Positions 1 through 8,511 of a DNA stretch of 44,871 nt are shown one piece after another (position 1 is the first letter of the stretch; each line of letters begins with the position of its first letter). The notes under the pieces are model-generated. The model saw only the letters and a program-made list of their open reading frames with translations. It was not told the DNA's origin and ran no database searches. The DNA comes from JAMXLO01 sp964427005 (lineage in GTDB: Bacteria; Pseudomonadota; Alphaproteobacteria; Acetobacterales; Acetobacteraceae), in assembly GCA_964427005.1 (NCBI GenBank), contig CAYRTL010000029.1, positions 1 through 44,871 on the forward strand. The letters are read 5' to 3'. The translations under genes were made by a program, and so were the position numbers.

Positions 1-885
1 CGCATCTTCATCAAGCGGGACGATCTGACCGGCGTCGCCTTCGGCGGCAACAAGCTGCGCAACCTCGAATTCCGCCTCGCGCGGACCATGGCGGAAAAGC
101 CCGACACCGTGGTTGTTGGCTTGGACATCCAGTCCAATTCCGCGCGGCAGACCATCGGCGCCTGCAACAAGCTTGGGCTGAAGACAATTCTGGTGCTGGA
201 AGGCCAGAAGCCGGACGTGGTGCAAGGCAATCTGCTGGTGGACTACCTGCTTGGTGCGGAGGTGGTGTTTGCCCCGACACGCGAAGCGCAGCGGGCGGCG
301 CTGGACGAATATGCGGCGCGGGTGCGGGCAGCCGGCGGGCGGCCGCACATTCTCAACGACAATCCGATGTTCGATGTCGCCTCGGCGTTGGCGTATCTGG
401 AGACCACGCTGGAACTGCTGGAGCAGATGGACGCCGGCGGTGCCCAGCCAAACGCGCTGTATATGTCCTCGAGCGGCAAGGGCCAGGCCGGCCTGGTGCT
501 GGGCAAGCGTCTCACCAACTCCGGTCACGCTGTGCAGGGCGTCACGGCCACGGATGAGTTCCACGTGCCCTCCCGCACCGCGGCGATCGCCAATGAGACG
601 CTCGAGGTGCTTGGATTGGATATGCGGGTGACCGAGGACGAAATCCTCAATGACGCGGCATTCGTCGGCGCCGGCTACGGCATACCGAGCGAAGCATCGA
701 TCGAAGCCACCAAGCTGTTCGCACGCACCGAAGGCGTCATCCTCGATCCCGTGTATACGGGCAAGGCGGCGGCCGGAATGATCGCGCATATCCGCGAAGG
801 TCGCTACGGCAAAGACGACGTGCTGGTGTTCGTGCATACCGGCGGTACGCCGGCCGTGTTCACCTGGAATGCGCTCTGGCTTTAA
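1..885 (+). CDS. D-cysteine desulfhydrase / ACC deaminase family PLP enzyme (5' partial)
   Basis: The frame is open from base 1 to the TAA at 883-885 (294 residues visible). Family members are about 330 residues, so roughly 35-40 N-terminal residues lie outside the window. The PLP-lysine motif GGNK (residues 15-18 of the visible part), the substrate-loop motif SNSARQT and the phosphate-cup-like SSSGKGQAG all fit the fold-II PLP family that includes ACC deaminase and D-cysteine desulfhydrase. Near the C-terminus the two positions that are Glu and Leu in true ACC deaminases read as Thr in YTGK (about 252) and HTGG (about 279). That argues for D-cysteine desulfhydrase-type chemistry (D-cysteine to pyruvate, sulfide and ammonia) or another D-amino acid. 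It ends 12 bases before a dipeptide-type binding protein, so the two are probably co-transcribed. Family is secure; substrate is inferred. Confidence 0.85.
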   Translation, partial: RIFIKRDDLTGVAFGGNKLRNLEFRLARTMAEKPDTVVVGLDIQSNSARQTIGACNKLGLKTILVLEGQKPDVVQGNLLVDYLLGAEVVFAPTREAQRAALDEYAARVRAAGGRPHILNDNPMFDVASALAYLETTLELLEQMDAGGAQPNALYMSSSGKGQAGLVLGKRLTNSGHAVQGVTATDEFHVPSRTAAIANETLEVLGLDMRVTEDEILNDAAFVGAGYGIPSEASIEATKLFARTEGVILDPVYTGKAAAGMIAHIREGRYGKDDVLVFVHTGGTPAVFTWNALWL

Positions 886-897
886 GGGGGATTGGTT

Positions 898-2460
898 ATG
901 CATCGGCGTGGCTTTCTGACGGCGCTTGCTGGCGCCCCGCTGGCGGTCGGTCTGCGTGCGCACGCGCAGGGAACGGCAGCCGCCAATCTTACCTATGGCC
1001 AGAGTGTGGGCGTGCTGACACTCGATCCGGTTCATGGGTCCTACACGCTGTACCCCGCGGGCAGCGAGGCGGCGCTGTGCATCTATGATGGGCTGCTGAC
1101 CTTCGCGCCCGACATGAAGATCATTCCGCAGCTTGCCGAGAGCTTTGCGATGGCAGACAATTTGAAGTCATGCACGCTGAAGCTGCGCAGCGGCGCGAAG
1201 TTCCATGACGGAACACCGGTCGATGTCGCCGCGGTGAAGTTCAATCTCGAACGCCTGATGGACAAGCAGCGCAATCCAACCAATCGGCCGCTATGGGATC
1301 CTGTGGCTGACGTCGAGACGCCGGACGCCAGCACGGTGATCATCCGACTTTCGGGTCCGTTCCCGCAGATGCCCAATTCTCTGGCGCATGTCTCCGGCGC
1401 GCTGGTGTCCCCGGCCGCGGTGGAGAAATACGGCGAAGCCGGAATCGCGAAGAACCCGGTAGGGGCCGGTCCGTATCGCGTGGCGAGCTTCGATCCCGGC
1501 CAGCAGCTCGTGCTTGAGGCATTCGACGGCTACTGGGGCGGCAAGCCGAAGACCGCGAAACTGACGTTGAAGACGATAGGCGAACCATCCACGCGCGTGG
1601 CGGCGCTGCGCACCGGTTCGGCCGACATCATCGACAGCGTTCCCGTCGCGTTGGTTGCTCAGCTCAAGCAGGACCCGAATGTCGTGATCATCAACGTTCC
1701 AGGGTTACGGCCGATCGGCTTCGTCATCAATCTGACGCGGCCGAAGCTTGCGGATGTGCGTGTGCGCCACGCGCTGAACCTGGCCGTTCCTGTCGATGCC
1801 ATCGCATCCAAAGTGTTCTTCGGGTTCGCGCGCGCACCCGACTCGCCGCTCGCGTTCAATACCGAGGGCTACGCGCCGGTCTCGAAGCTGGTGCACGACC
1901 CCGCCAAGGCAAAGGCGCTGTTGGCAGAAGCCGGCTTCGGTGCGGACAAGCCACTGGAGCTGGCGATGTTCGTCTCGCAGGGTCTGTTCCCAGGCGATGT
2001 GTCAGTCGGCGAAGTCGTGGCAAATGCGCTGACTCAGGCCGGCGTGAAGGTGGATATCACCAAGATCGAGGCCGGCTCCTATTGGGACGCGATGCGGCAG
2101 GATCAGGCGAACATCAAATGGGACATCGCGATGTTCGGCTTCAATCCGGCAAACGCGTCCGGGCTGTATCATCTCGCGTCACTGTTCAAGTCGAACAAGG
2201 ACGATGCGGCGCGGCCTGACGTGTGGAACATGGCGCGCTACCGCAATCCGGAAGTCGATCGGCTATTGGATGCGGCAGGCAGCGAAGCCGACCGCAAGCA
2301 GGCGGCGGCCGATTTGGCGAAGGCGCAGGCACTGATCTGGAACGATGCGCCGTATATCTGGCTGCAGATCAACGAGAACGTCTCGGCTGCCCGCAAGCAG
2401 GTATCCGGCGTGGAGGTTTGGCCGATACTGTTCACCAACGTCCGGCACGCTGCGGCTTGA
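898..2460 (+). CDS. ABC transporter substrate-binding protein, peptide/opine/nickel family (SBP_bac_5)
   Basis: This 520-residue periplasmic binding protein belongs to the DppA/OppA/NikA cluster. The N-terminus, MHRRGFLTALAGAPLAVG, carries an RRxFL twin-arginine-like motif, a hydrophobic stretch and an AHA-Q cleavage site, so export through Tat is likely. Internal family landmarks include KFHDGTPVDVAAVKFNLER and the NPVGAGPYR loop. ATG 898 is preferred over the in-frame TTG at 892 because AAGGGGG at 884-890 is correctly spaced for it. The stop overlaps the TTG start of the next permease. It should deliver a small peptide or peptide-like solute to the permeases encoded immediately downstream. 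The ligand cannot be read from sequence. Confidence 0.9.
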   Translation: MHRRGFLTALAGAPLAVGLRAHAQGTAAANLTYGQSVGVLTLDPVHGSYTLYPAGSEAALCIYDGLLTFAPDMKIIPQLAESFAMADNLKSCTLKLRSGAKFHDGTPVDVAAVKFNLERLMDKQRNPTNRPLWDPVADVETPDASTVIIRLSGPFPQMPNSLAHVSGALVSPAAVEKYGEAGIAKNPVGAGPYRVASFDPGQQLVLEAFDGYWGGKPKTAKLTLKTIGEPSTRVAALRTGSADIIDSVPVALVAQLKQDPNVVIINVPGLRPIGFVINLTRPKLADVRVRHALNLAVPVDAIASKVFFGFARAPDSPLAFNTEGYAPVSKLVHDPAKAKALLAEAGFGADKPLELAMFVSQGLFPGDVSVGEVVANALTQAGVKVDITKIEAGSYWDAMRQDQANIKWDIAMFGFNPANASGLYHLASLFKSNKDDAARPDVWNMARYRNPEVDRLLDAAGSEADRKQAAADLAKAQALIWNDAPYIWLQINENVSAARKQVSGVEVWPILFTNVRHAAA

Positions 2461-3371
2461 TCGGCCTGCTGCTCTGGCGCCTGGCGCTCATCCCGCTGAC
2501 GGTGCTGGGTGTTGTCACGATACTGTTTGTGATCTTCAAGTCGGTTCCTGGCGATGAAGCCACTATGGTCGCGGGCGCGACAGCCACGCAGGCCGAGATT
2601 GATGTGGTGCGCCATCAACTTGGCCTCGATCGGCCGCTGCCGGTGCAGTACCTCGACCATGTGCTACGTCTGGCCCACGGTGATCTTGGCTATTCGCCAA
2701 CATTCCGTGGCAATCCGTTGCCACGCATCATGGAACGCGTGCCCGCGACACTGCTGCTGACCGCGTCCGCCATCGCACTGACCATTGTTGCTGGAATTCC
2801 CGCCGGCGTATTTGCGGCCTCGTTCCATCGCCGCTGGCCGGATTTCACGGTGTCCACGGGAGTCGTAGCCCTGCTCGCGGTGCCAAATTTCTGGCTCGGC
2901 ATGATGCTGATTGCGTTGTTTTCGGTGCAGTTGCACTGGCTGCCGAGTCTGGGACTGATCGGCCCAGCCTCGCTGGTGATGCCGACTGTGGCACTCGCCG
3001 CGCGGTTGATCGCGCTGGTCGGACGCCTCGTGCGCGGCATTGTCATCGAGGAACAGCGGAAGGACTACGTGCGCACGGCCTATGCCAAGGGTCTGGCACG
3101 GCCGCGCGTGCTGTATCGCCATGTGTTGCGCAATGCGCTGATCCCAATCGTCACTGTGCTGGGGCTGCAAACCGGATATCTGCTGGGCGGCTCTGTGGTC
3201 GTGGAGCGCCTGTTCGCCTGGCCAGGCATCGGCGACCTGTTGCTGACCGCGGTCAACCTGCGTGACTACACGTTGGTGCAGGGGATTACCGTGCTATTCG
3301 TCATCGGCTTCCTGCTGATCAATATGGCGGTGGAGGTGCTCTATCGGCTGATCAATCCGAGACTCCGATGA
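2457..3371 (+). CDS. ABC transporter permease, DppB/OppB type
   Basis: This is a 304-residue inner-membrane permease with an N-terminal hydrophobic helix (LIGLLLWRLALIPLTVLG) followed by about five further membrane segments. The coupling loop RTAYAKGLARPRVLYRHVLR is the EAA motif that docks on the ATPase, and FxWPGIGDLLLxAVxxRDY is the usual C-terminal signature of the DppB class. I chose TTG 2457 because it overlaps the TGA of the binding-protein gene (TTGA). It is the only start that keeps the first helix without reading through the previous gene, and no good ribosome site precedes it, so translation is probably coupled. The end overlaps the next permease by ATGA. Confidence 0.88.
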   Translation: MIGLLLWRLALIPLTVLGVVTILFVIFKSVPGDEATMVAGATATQAEIDVVRHQLGLDRPLPVQYLDHVLRLAHGDLGYSPTFRGNPLPRIMERVPATLLLTASAIALTIVAGIPAGVFAASFHRRWPDFTVSTGVVALLAVPNFWLGMMLIALFSVQLHWLPSLGLIGPASLVMPTVALAARLIALVGRLVRGIVIEEQRKDYVRTAYAKGLARPRVLYRHVLRNALIPIVTVLGLQTGYLLGGSVVVERLFAWPGIGDLLLTAVNLRDYTLVQGITVLFVIGFLLINMAVEVLYRLINPRLR

Positions 3372-4195
3372 GCGTGACCCTTACCCGACACCATGCCACC
3401 AATCCTTCGCTCTGGGTGGGAGCCACGCTGCTTGCGGCGTTTCTGATCGTCGCGCTACTCGGTCGTGCCATAGCGCCCTACGACGCCGATACGCAGGACC
3501 TGCTTGGCATGTTCGATCCGCCTTCAGCCAGCCATTGGCTCGGCGCGGACGAGCTTGGCCGTGACATTCTGTCGCGCGTTATCATCGGCACTCGGATAAC
3601 GCTGATGCTCGCAGGCACATCGGTGCTGTTCGCCGGCATCATCGGCATTGCACTCGGCTTGATCGCCGGACACTTTGGCGGCGCGGCGGATCGCGTCATT
3701 ACCGTCGTCACCGATCTGCTGATGACGGTTCCCAGCCTGGTGCTTGCCATTGCCGTCGTGTCGGCGATCGGGGCGAATGCCGTGGGTCTGGTGACGGCCA
3801 TTACCATCAGCTTCATTCCGTCTCTTGCACGACTGGTGCGCGCCCGGGTGCTGGAACTGCGTGAGCTCGATTTCATCGAAGCGGCGCGCGCCATAGGCAT
3901 GCGTCATCCTCGTATTCTGCTGCGCCACATCCTGCCCAACGCCGTGTCGGTCATCGTTATCGAGCTGAGCCTGATGGCGGGCCAGGCCGTGCTGATCGGC
4001 ACTGCTCTCGGCTTTCTTGGACTTGGTGTGCAGCCGCCGGCGCCGGAGTGGGGCGCCATGCTTGGCGCCAGTCGGCAATATCTGGAAGTGGCGCCGCATG
4101 TGGCCATCGTGCCTGGCCTGGCTGTCAGCCTGCTTGTGCTGGCATTCAACCTGTTTGGCGACGGCCTGCGCGACAGGCTCGATCCGACGCAATAA
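3368..4195 (+). CDS. ABC transporter permease, DppC/OppC type
   Basis: This 275-residue permease is the heterodimer partner of the preceding gene, and its ATG overlaps that gene's TGA. An N-terminal membrane helix (about 16-36) is followed by the OppC-type periplasmic stretch with SASHWLGADELGRDILSR. The EAA coupling loop EAARAIGMRHPRILLRHILP and a terminal LxVLAFNLFGDGLRDRLDP motif are both typical of DppC/NikC. No ATPase gene follows directly. The matching OppD/OppF-type pair lies about 8 kb downstream at 12327-14389 on the same strand, so the importer appears to be split across the region. Confidence 0.9.
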   Translation: MSVTLTRHHATNPSLWVGATLLAAFLIVALLGRAIAPYDADTQDLLGMFDPPSASHWLGADELGRDILSRVIIGTRITLMLAGTSVLFAGIIGIALGLIAGHFGGAADRVITVVTDLLMTVPSLVLAIAVVSAIGANAVGLVTAITISFIPSLARLVRARVLELRELDFIEAARAIGMRHPRILLRHILPNAVSVIVIELSLMAGQAVLIGTALGFLGLGVQPPAPEWGAMLGASRQYLEVAPHVAIVPGLAVSLLVLAFNLFGDGLRDRLDPTQ

Positions 4196-4205
4196 GGAAG
4201 TATAG

Positions 4206-5309
4206 ATGGATTTCGATATCATCGACTGCCACGCTCACATCTTCCCGCCGCTGGCCGGCGCCTGCGGATTTTCCGACGCCGCAACCCATCTGCTGCATCA
4301 GCAGCGTGCGATGCATGAACACGGCAACCAGCCGTATCGCCGGAAACGTGATGATGCCGTGGTGACTGAACGCCCGCTGTGGGATGCGAATGACTCGTCC
4401 ATCGCGGGCCGGCGCGAGGCAGGTTTCCGTGTCGGCCGCTGCGGGCGCTTCGAATGGGAAGCGAATGGCGAGGCGCACTACGTGCAGTTCCTGCCACCGT
4501 ACATGGCGGACATGTCCGCGCCGGCCGAAGTCGTTATCCGTCAGATGGACTACGCGGGGATCGCCACGGCCGTGCTGCAGAACGATCACATTTATGGCGA
4601 CCTGGCCGAGGACTTCGCCGAAGCGCGCGCGCGTTATCCCGGCCGCTTCATCGGTCTGGCGCAGGTACAAGAGGCGTGGGCGTATCAGGACGATCAGCTC
4701 GCGCGCCTGCGGGATCAGGTGGAGTGTCTCGGCATGGCGGGGCTCTACTTCACCTACAGCGGCCTGTTCCGCAATGGCTACGCGCTGCGGCCGAGTGATC
4801 CCGCGTACGATCCGCTATGGCGCGAGGTCGCGCGGCTGGATCTGCCGGTGTTCTGGGTGCATCGCGACAAATCGCCAATCGGCAGCTACGAGGAAGAACT
4901 TGGCGATTTGGCACGCATTCTGGAGCGGCATCCGACGATACGCAGCGTCCTGGTGCATGGCCTGCCAACATCTCGCTACGCGGACGCCAACGAGCGGCTG
5001 ACCTTGCCGCCAGTGGTGCAGCGGCTGCTGACCGAAATGCCGGTCTCAGCGGAGCTGCTGTATCCCATCTCCTGGGGCGGACGATTCGAATATCCGTATC
5101 CGAAGGCGATGGTGCACTTCCGCCAATTGGTGGAGCGCTTCGGTCCAGGCCGCTTCGTCTGGGGTTCGGACATGCCGAATGTCGAGCGTTATTGCACGTA
5201 TCGGCAGACCTTCACCTATGTCTGGGAACACGCTGATTTTCTGTCCGCCGCCGATAGGCGCGCGATCTTCCATGACAACACGTTGGCATTATTCCGGCGT
5301 GGAACATGA
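4206..5309 (+). CDS. amidohydrolase family protein (amidohydro_2 / ACMSD-like TIM barrel)
   Basis: This 367-residue metal-dependent hydrolase or decarboxylase belongs to the amidohydrolase-2 group (ACMSD, gamma-resorcylate decarboxylase, pyrone-dicarboxylate hydrolase). Expected ligands are visible: DCHAH near the N-terminus (HxH), VHRDKS, VLVHG, and the C-terminal metal aspartate in WGSDMPN. It starts 10 bases after the permease stop with TAAGGAAG as ribosome site, so it belongs to the transporter operon. The likely role is hydrolysis or decarboxylation of the imported compound. The family has very varied substrates, so none is assigned. An amidase-like role on a cyclic imide or lactone and a ring-acid decarboxylase are both possible. 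Confidence 0.82.
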   Translation: MDFDIIDCHAHIFPPLAGACGFSDAATHLLHQQRAMHEHGNQPYRRKRDDAVVTERPLWDANDSSIAGRREAGFRVGRCGRFEWEANGEAHYVQFLPPYMADMSAPAEVVIRQMDYAGIATAVLQNDHIYGDLAEDFAEARARYPGRFIGLAQVQEAWAYQDDQLARLRDQVECLGMAGLYFTYSGLFRNGYALRPSDPAYDPLWREVARLDLPVFWVHRDKSPIGSYEEELGDLARILERHPTIRSVLVHGLPTSRYADANERLTLPPVVQRLLTEMPVSAELLYPISWGGRFEYPYPKAMVHFRQLVERFGPGRFVWGSDMPNVERYCTYRQTFTYVWEHADFLSAADRRAIFHDNTLALFRRGT

Positions 5310-5410
5310 CTGCGGCCATGCTGTGGACTCGGGGCGTTCTCCTGTAGCAGCCTACCTCGATGCTGCCGCGATACAGGATGCGGCGCACAACACTCGAGGG
5401 ATGATTCGTC

Positions 5411-6649
5411 ATGTTCGCCTGGTTCTCCGACCTGACCGCGCGCGAGCGCCGGACCATGGTCGCCTGCTTCGGCGGCTGGTCGCTCGATGCGCTCGATGTG
5501 CAGATCTTTTCCTTCGTTATCCCCAGCCTGCTGGCTTTGTGGCATATCTCCACCGCCCAGGCTGGCGTGCTGGGTACCATCACGCTGCTGGTCTCGGCTT
5601 TCGGTGGCTGGCTGGCTGGGGCGCTGTCCGATCGCTGGGGCCGCGTGCGGGTACTGCAGATCACCATCGTGTGGTACGCGGTCTTTACCTTCCTGTGCGG
5701 CTTCGCGCAGGACTTCACACAACTGTTCATCTTCCGCGCGCTGCAAGGGCTGGGGTTCGGCGGCGAATGGGCCGCGGGCGCCGTGCTGATGGGCGAAGTG
5801 ATCCAGGATCGCTATCGCGGACGGGCCGTCGGTCTGGTGCAGACTGGCTGGGCGGTTGGCTGGGGTGCGGCGGCGCTGCTCTACACGCTGCTGATCGCAG
5901 TGCTGCCGGAGGAATACGCCTGGCGCGCATTGTTCTGGATTGGCCTGGCGCCGGCGGCGCTTGTGTTCTTCATCCGCCGCTACATCGAGGAGCCGGAAAT
6001 TCGCCGCAACCGCGAGGCTCCCGCCAGCTTTATGCACATCTTCTCCGCTCTCAAGCCGCCCTACCTGTCGATCACCTGGCGCGTCGCGATGATGGTGACG
6101 GGCGCGCAGGGTGGTGGCTACGCGCTGGCCGTCTGGCTGCCGACATATCTGAAGACCGTGCGTGGCATCTCTGCTGTCGGCACCGGCGGATATACGCTGG
6201 TGCTGATCCTCGGCGCGTTCTTTGGCTTCATCACCGGCGCCTATCTGGCCGACGCGATCGGCCGCAAGCGCACGTTCATGCTCTCTGCCATAGCATCTAT
6301 CGTGCTGACGCTGGTTTACCTGTTCGCGCCGCTTACCAATGACTGGTTCCTGCCTGTCGGTTTCGTGCTGGGCTACGTGTCGCTGATCATGTTTTCACCG
6401 ATGGGCTCGTTCATGACGGAGCTTTATCCAACGGCCGTTCGCGGTGTGGGGCAGGGGTTCTGCTACAACGCCGGCCGCGGCATTGGCGCGCTGTTCCCGG
6501 CGATGGTGGGCTTCCTGGCCGCGCAACTCGGCCTGACGATTGCTATTGCCGTATTCAGCTTGGCTGCATACGGCATCATGATCGTGGCGCTGGTGCTGCT
6601 GCCGGAAACCCGTGGGCGCTCGCTGATGAGTCTGGAGGAGCCGGCGTAG
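5411..6649 (+). CDS. MFS transporter, aromatic acid/sugar acid:H+ symporter type
   Basis: This 412-residue carrier has about 12 membrane helices. The loop 2-3 motif is DRWGRVRVL, and helix 4 carries RALQGLGFGGEWAAGAVLMGE, the GGEW pattern typical of MFS symporters for aromatic acids, shikimate and related organic acids. The ATG at 5411 is preceded by GAGGG at 5396-5400. A 101-base leader separates it from the amidohydrolase and contains an imperfect inverted repeat (5341-5351 against 5362-5377) that could be an operator or attenuator. The likely substrate is a small organic acid related to the catabolic genes around it; this is inference. Confidence 0.85.
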   Translation: MFAWFSDLTARERRTMVACFGGWSLDALDVQIFSFVIPSLLALWHISTAQAGVLGTITLLVSAFGGWLAGALSDRWGRVRVLQITIVWYAVFTFLCGFAQDFTQLFIFRALQGLGFGGEWAAGAVLMGEVIQDRYRGRAVGLVQTGWAVGWGAAALLYTLLIAVLPEEYAWRALFWIGLAPAALVFFIRRYIEEPEIRRNREAPASFMHIFSALKPPYLSITWRVAMMVTGAQGGGYALAVWLPTYLKTVRGISAVGTGGYTLVLILGAFFGFITGAYLADAIGRKRTFMLSAIASIVLTLVYLFAPLTNDWFLPVGFVLGYVSLIMFSPMGSFMTELYPTAVRGVGQGFCYNAGRGIGALFPAMVGFLAAQLGLTIAIAVFSLAAYGIMIVALVLLPETRGRSLMSLEEPA

Positions 6650-6659
6650 TACCGAAGGC

Positions 6660-6716
6660 GAAGCAATCCGGCGGGGGCGCACTGGATTGCTTCGTCACTT
6701 CGTTCCTCGCAATGAC
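6660..6716. repeat. dispersed palindromic intergenic repeat, truncated copy
   Basis: GAAGCAATCC at 6660-6669 pairs with GGATTGCTTC at 6684-6693, followed by a unit ending CCTCGCAATGAC. The unit resembles the elements at 24851-24937, 33312-33393 and 36464-36565. It fills most of the gap between the MFS gene and the convergent decarboxylase gene and may act as a transcription terminator or mRNA stabiliser. The left arm is shorter than in the other copies. Confidence 0.7.
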
Positions 6717-6732
6717 GGTCTCCAGGTACTAG

Positions 6733-7713
6733 TCAGGCCGCTGCCGCCATCCGTCTCGCTGTGCGTTCCATCAGCATCCGGTCGAAATATGCCATCGTGC
6801 GGATCAGTCCGTCGTCCAACAACACTCGCGGTTGCCAGCCGAGGATGTTACGCGCCAGGGTAATGTCCGGACAACGCTGTACCGGATCGTCCTGCGGCAG
6901 CGGACGATACACGATCTGCGATTGCGACCCGGTCAGCTTGACGACCCGCTCAGCCAGTTCGCGCACCGGTACCTCGTGCGGGTTGCCGAGATTCATCGGT
7001 CCAGTCACTTCATCGCCTGTTGCCATGAAACGCACGAATGCATCGACCAGGTCTTCCACATAACAGAACGCCCGGGTCTGGCTGCCATCGCCGTAGAGCG
7101 TAATGTCCTCACCACGCAGCGCCTGGACGATAAAATTGGACACCACGCGCCCGTCGTTCGGGTGCATACGCGGGCCATATGTGTTGAAGATGCGCGCGAC
7201 CTTGATACGTGTGCGATGCTGGCGGAAATAGTCGAAGAACAGCGTTTCCGCGCAGCGCTTGCCTTCGTCGTAGCAGGCACGCGGTCCCAGCGGATTGACG
7301 TTGCCCCGATAGTCCTCGGTCTGCGGATGCACGATCGGATCGCCGTACACCTCGCTGGTGGAGGCCTGCAGCACCTTGGCACCAACGCGTTTCGCCAGCC
7401 CGAGCACGTTGATCGCGCCGATGACACTCGTCTTCGTTGTCTGCACCGGGTCATACTGGTAATGCACCGGCGAAGCGGGGCACGCCAGATTATAGATCTC
7501 ATCCACCTCCACATGGAGCGGCAAGGTGATGTCGTGCCGCATCGCCTCGAAATGCGGATCGCCGATCAGGTGAGCGATGTTATCCTTGCGGCCCGTGAAG
7601 TAGTTGTCGACGCACAGCACGTCGTGACCTTCGCGCACCAGGCGCTCGCAAAGATGCGAGCCGAGAAAGCCCGCGCCTCCGGTCACCATCACGCGTTTGC
7701 GGGTCAAGGCCAT
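6733..7713 (-). CDS. UDP-glucuronate decarboxylase (UDP-xylose synthase), extended SDR
   Basis: This 326-residue cytosolic enzyme converts UDP-glucuronate to UDP-xylose and CO2 with enzyme-bound NAD. It shows the NAD motif GGAGFLG (12-18), ASTSEVYGDP (117-126, containing the catalytic Thr/Glu typical of UXS) and the YxxxK pair at Y148/K152 (YDEGK). The region LACPASPVHYQYDPVQTTKT is characteristic of UXS rather than GalE. The product would feed a xylose-containing polysaccharide or O-antigen. No glycan gene flanks it; its upstream neighbour on the minus strand is a racemase-family gene ending four bases away. The ATG at 7713 has GGGGACG upstream. Family assignment is strong. Confidence 0.92.
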   Translation of the reverse strand: MALTRKRVMVTGGAGFLGSHLCERLVREGHDVLCVDNYFTGRKDNIAHLIGDPHFEAMRHDITLPLHVEVDEIYNLACPASPVHYQYDPVQTTKTSVIGAINVLGLAKRVGAKVLQASTSEVYGDPIVHPQTEDYRGNVNPLGPRACYDEGKRCAETLFFDYFRQHRTRIKVARIFNTYGPRMHPNDGRVVSNFIVQALRGEDITLYGDGSQTRAFCYVEDLVDAFVRFMATGDEVTGPMNLGNPHEVPVRELAERVVKLTGSQSQIVYRPLPQDDPVQRCPDITLARNILGWQPRVLLDDGLIRTMAYFDRMLMERTARRMAAAA

Positions 7714-7717
7714 TCAT

Positions 7718-8473
7718 TCACGTCCCCAAGCAGGTGAGACGATCGGCCGGTGGGCCGAACTCGCGTGGGCGCAGTCCGGCGTGCAACCAAGTGATCAGGG
7801 AATAGATATCGTACACGGGTAAGCCGAGTGCCTCACGCAGCGCAAACGCGTAGGGAGGCATGTTGGTGCATTCGAGAACGATTGCGCCGATATCACGATG
7901 GCGGGATAGCAGTGTGCGGCCGGCATCAAGTATATCGGCGGCGGCAAGAGCAACGTCCATCTCCTGCTTCTCGCCACGAATCAGGACGCGGTAGAACTCG
8001 CGGCCGCCCTCGGTCCCGACGAACGGCGTGTCGAGCGGGACAGAAGCTGCGACCAGGTGCCGCGGCGTCAGCGATGCAGCGGATACGGTGATGATCCCGA
8101 CGCGTTGGCCGGGCGGCAGTGTGGCCTGCACCCAGGGCACCTGGATGAGCGCGCTTGTCGCAACCGGCACGCGCACATGGGCGGCCAGTTCCGCCTGGAA
8201 TAATGCAAGGAAGCCGCAGTTGGTGGTGATCGCCTCGGCGCCATCTGCGACCAGTTCCGCAGCGGCTTCGAGGAAGTCATCCAACAGACCGGCGGCTGCA
8301 TTCAGCACGACGCGCTCGGGTGTGGCACCCCGCACCACCCGGTAGAGCACCGGGAAGGGCCAAGTGGTGGCGTTTCCCATGTCGCCGGGGATGCGAGGAA
8401 ACTTAGCCTCGAGCATGAGGATTCCGAGCGGGGCGCCGTACAGCGCCTTGCCGCCCTTGGCTATGACCTGCAT
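7718..8473 (-). CDS. Asp/Glu racemase-superfamily protein
   Basis: This is a 251-residue member of the aspartate/glutamate/hydantoin racemase superfamily (which also contains arylmalonate decarboxylase and maleate isomerase). The two active-site cysteines are present in the expected contexts: TTNCGF (C86) and LECTNMPPY (C202). I chose ATG 8473. An in-frame TTG at 8491 exists, but the ATG gives the better beginning (MQVIAKGGKALYG) and leaves a 38-base gap to the divergent RraA-type gene. A GAGG at 8485-8488 (minus strand) may serve as ribosome site. Racemisation or decarboxylation of a dicarboxylic intermediate would fit the neighbourhood, but the substrate is unknown. Confidence 0.82.
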   Translation of the reverse strand: MQVIAKGGKALYGAPLGILMLEAKFPRIPGDMGNATTWPFPVLYRVVRGATPERVVLNAAAGLLDDFLEAAAELVADGAEAITTNCGFLALFQAELAAHVRVPVATSALIQVPWVQATLPPGQRVGIITVSAASLTPRHLVAASVPLDTPFVGTEGGREFYRVLIRGEKQEMDVALAAADILDAGRTLLSRHRDIGAIVLECTNMPPYAFALREALGLPVYDIYSLITWLHAGLRPREFGPPADRLTCLGT

Positions 8474-8511
8474 TGTGCCAGCATGCCTCAACGTGACGAC
8501 AGGAGGAAGTA

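Noticed and set aside
1..885. ACC deaminase
   Set aside because: The two residues linked to ACC specificity are Thr rather than Glu and Leu, so the D-cysteine desulfhydrase-like label is safer.
5341..5377. Terminator between the amidohydrolase and MFS genes
   Set aside because: The inverted repeat is imperfect and lacks a T-run; it is noted only as a possible operator in the MFS leader.
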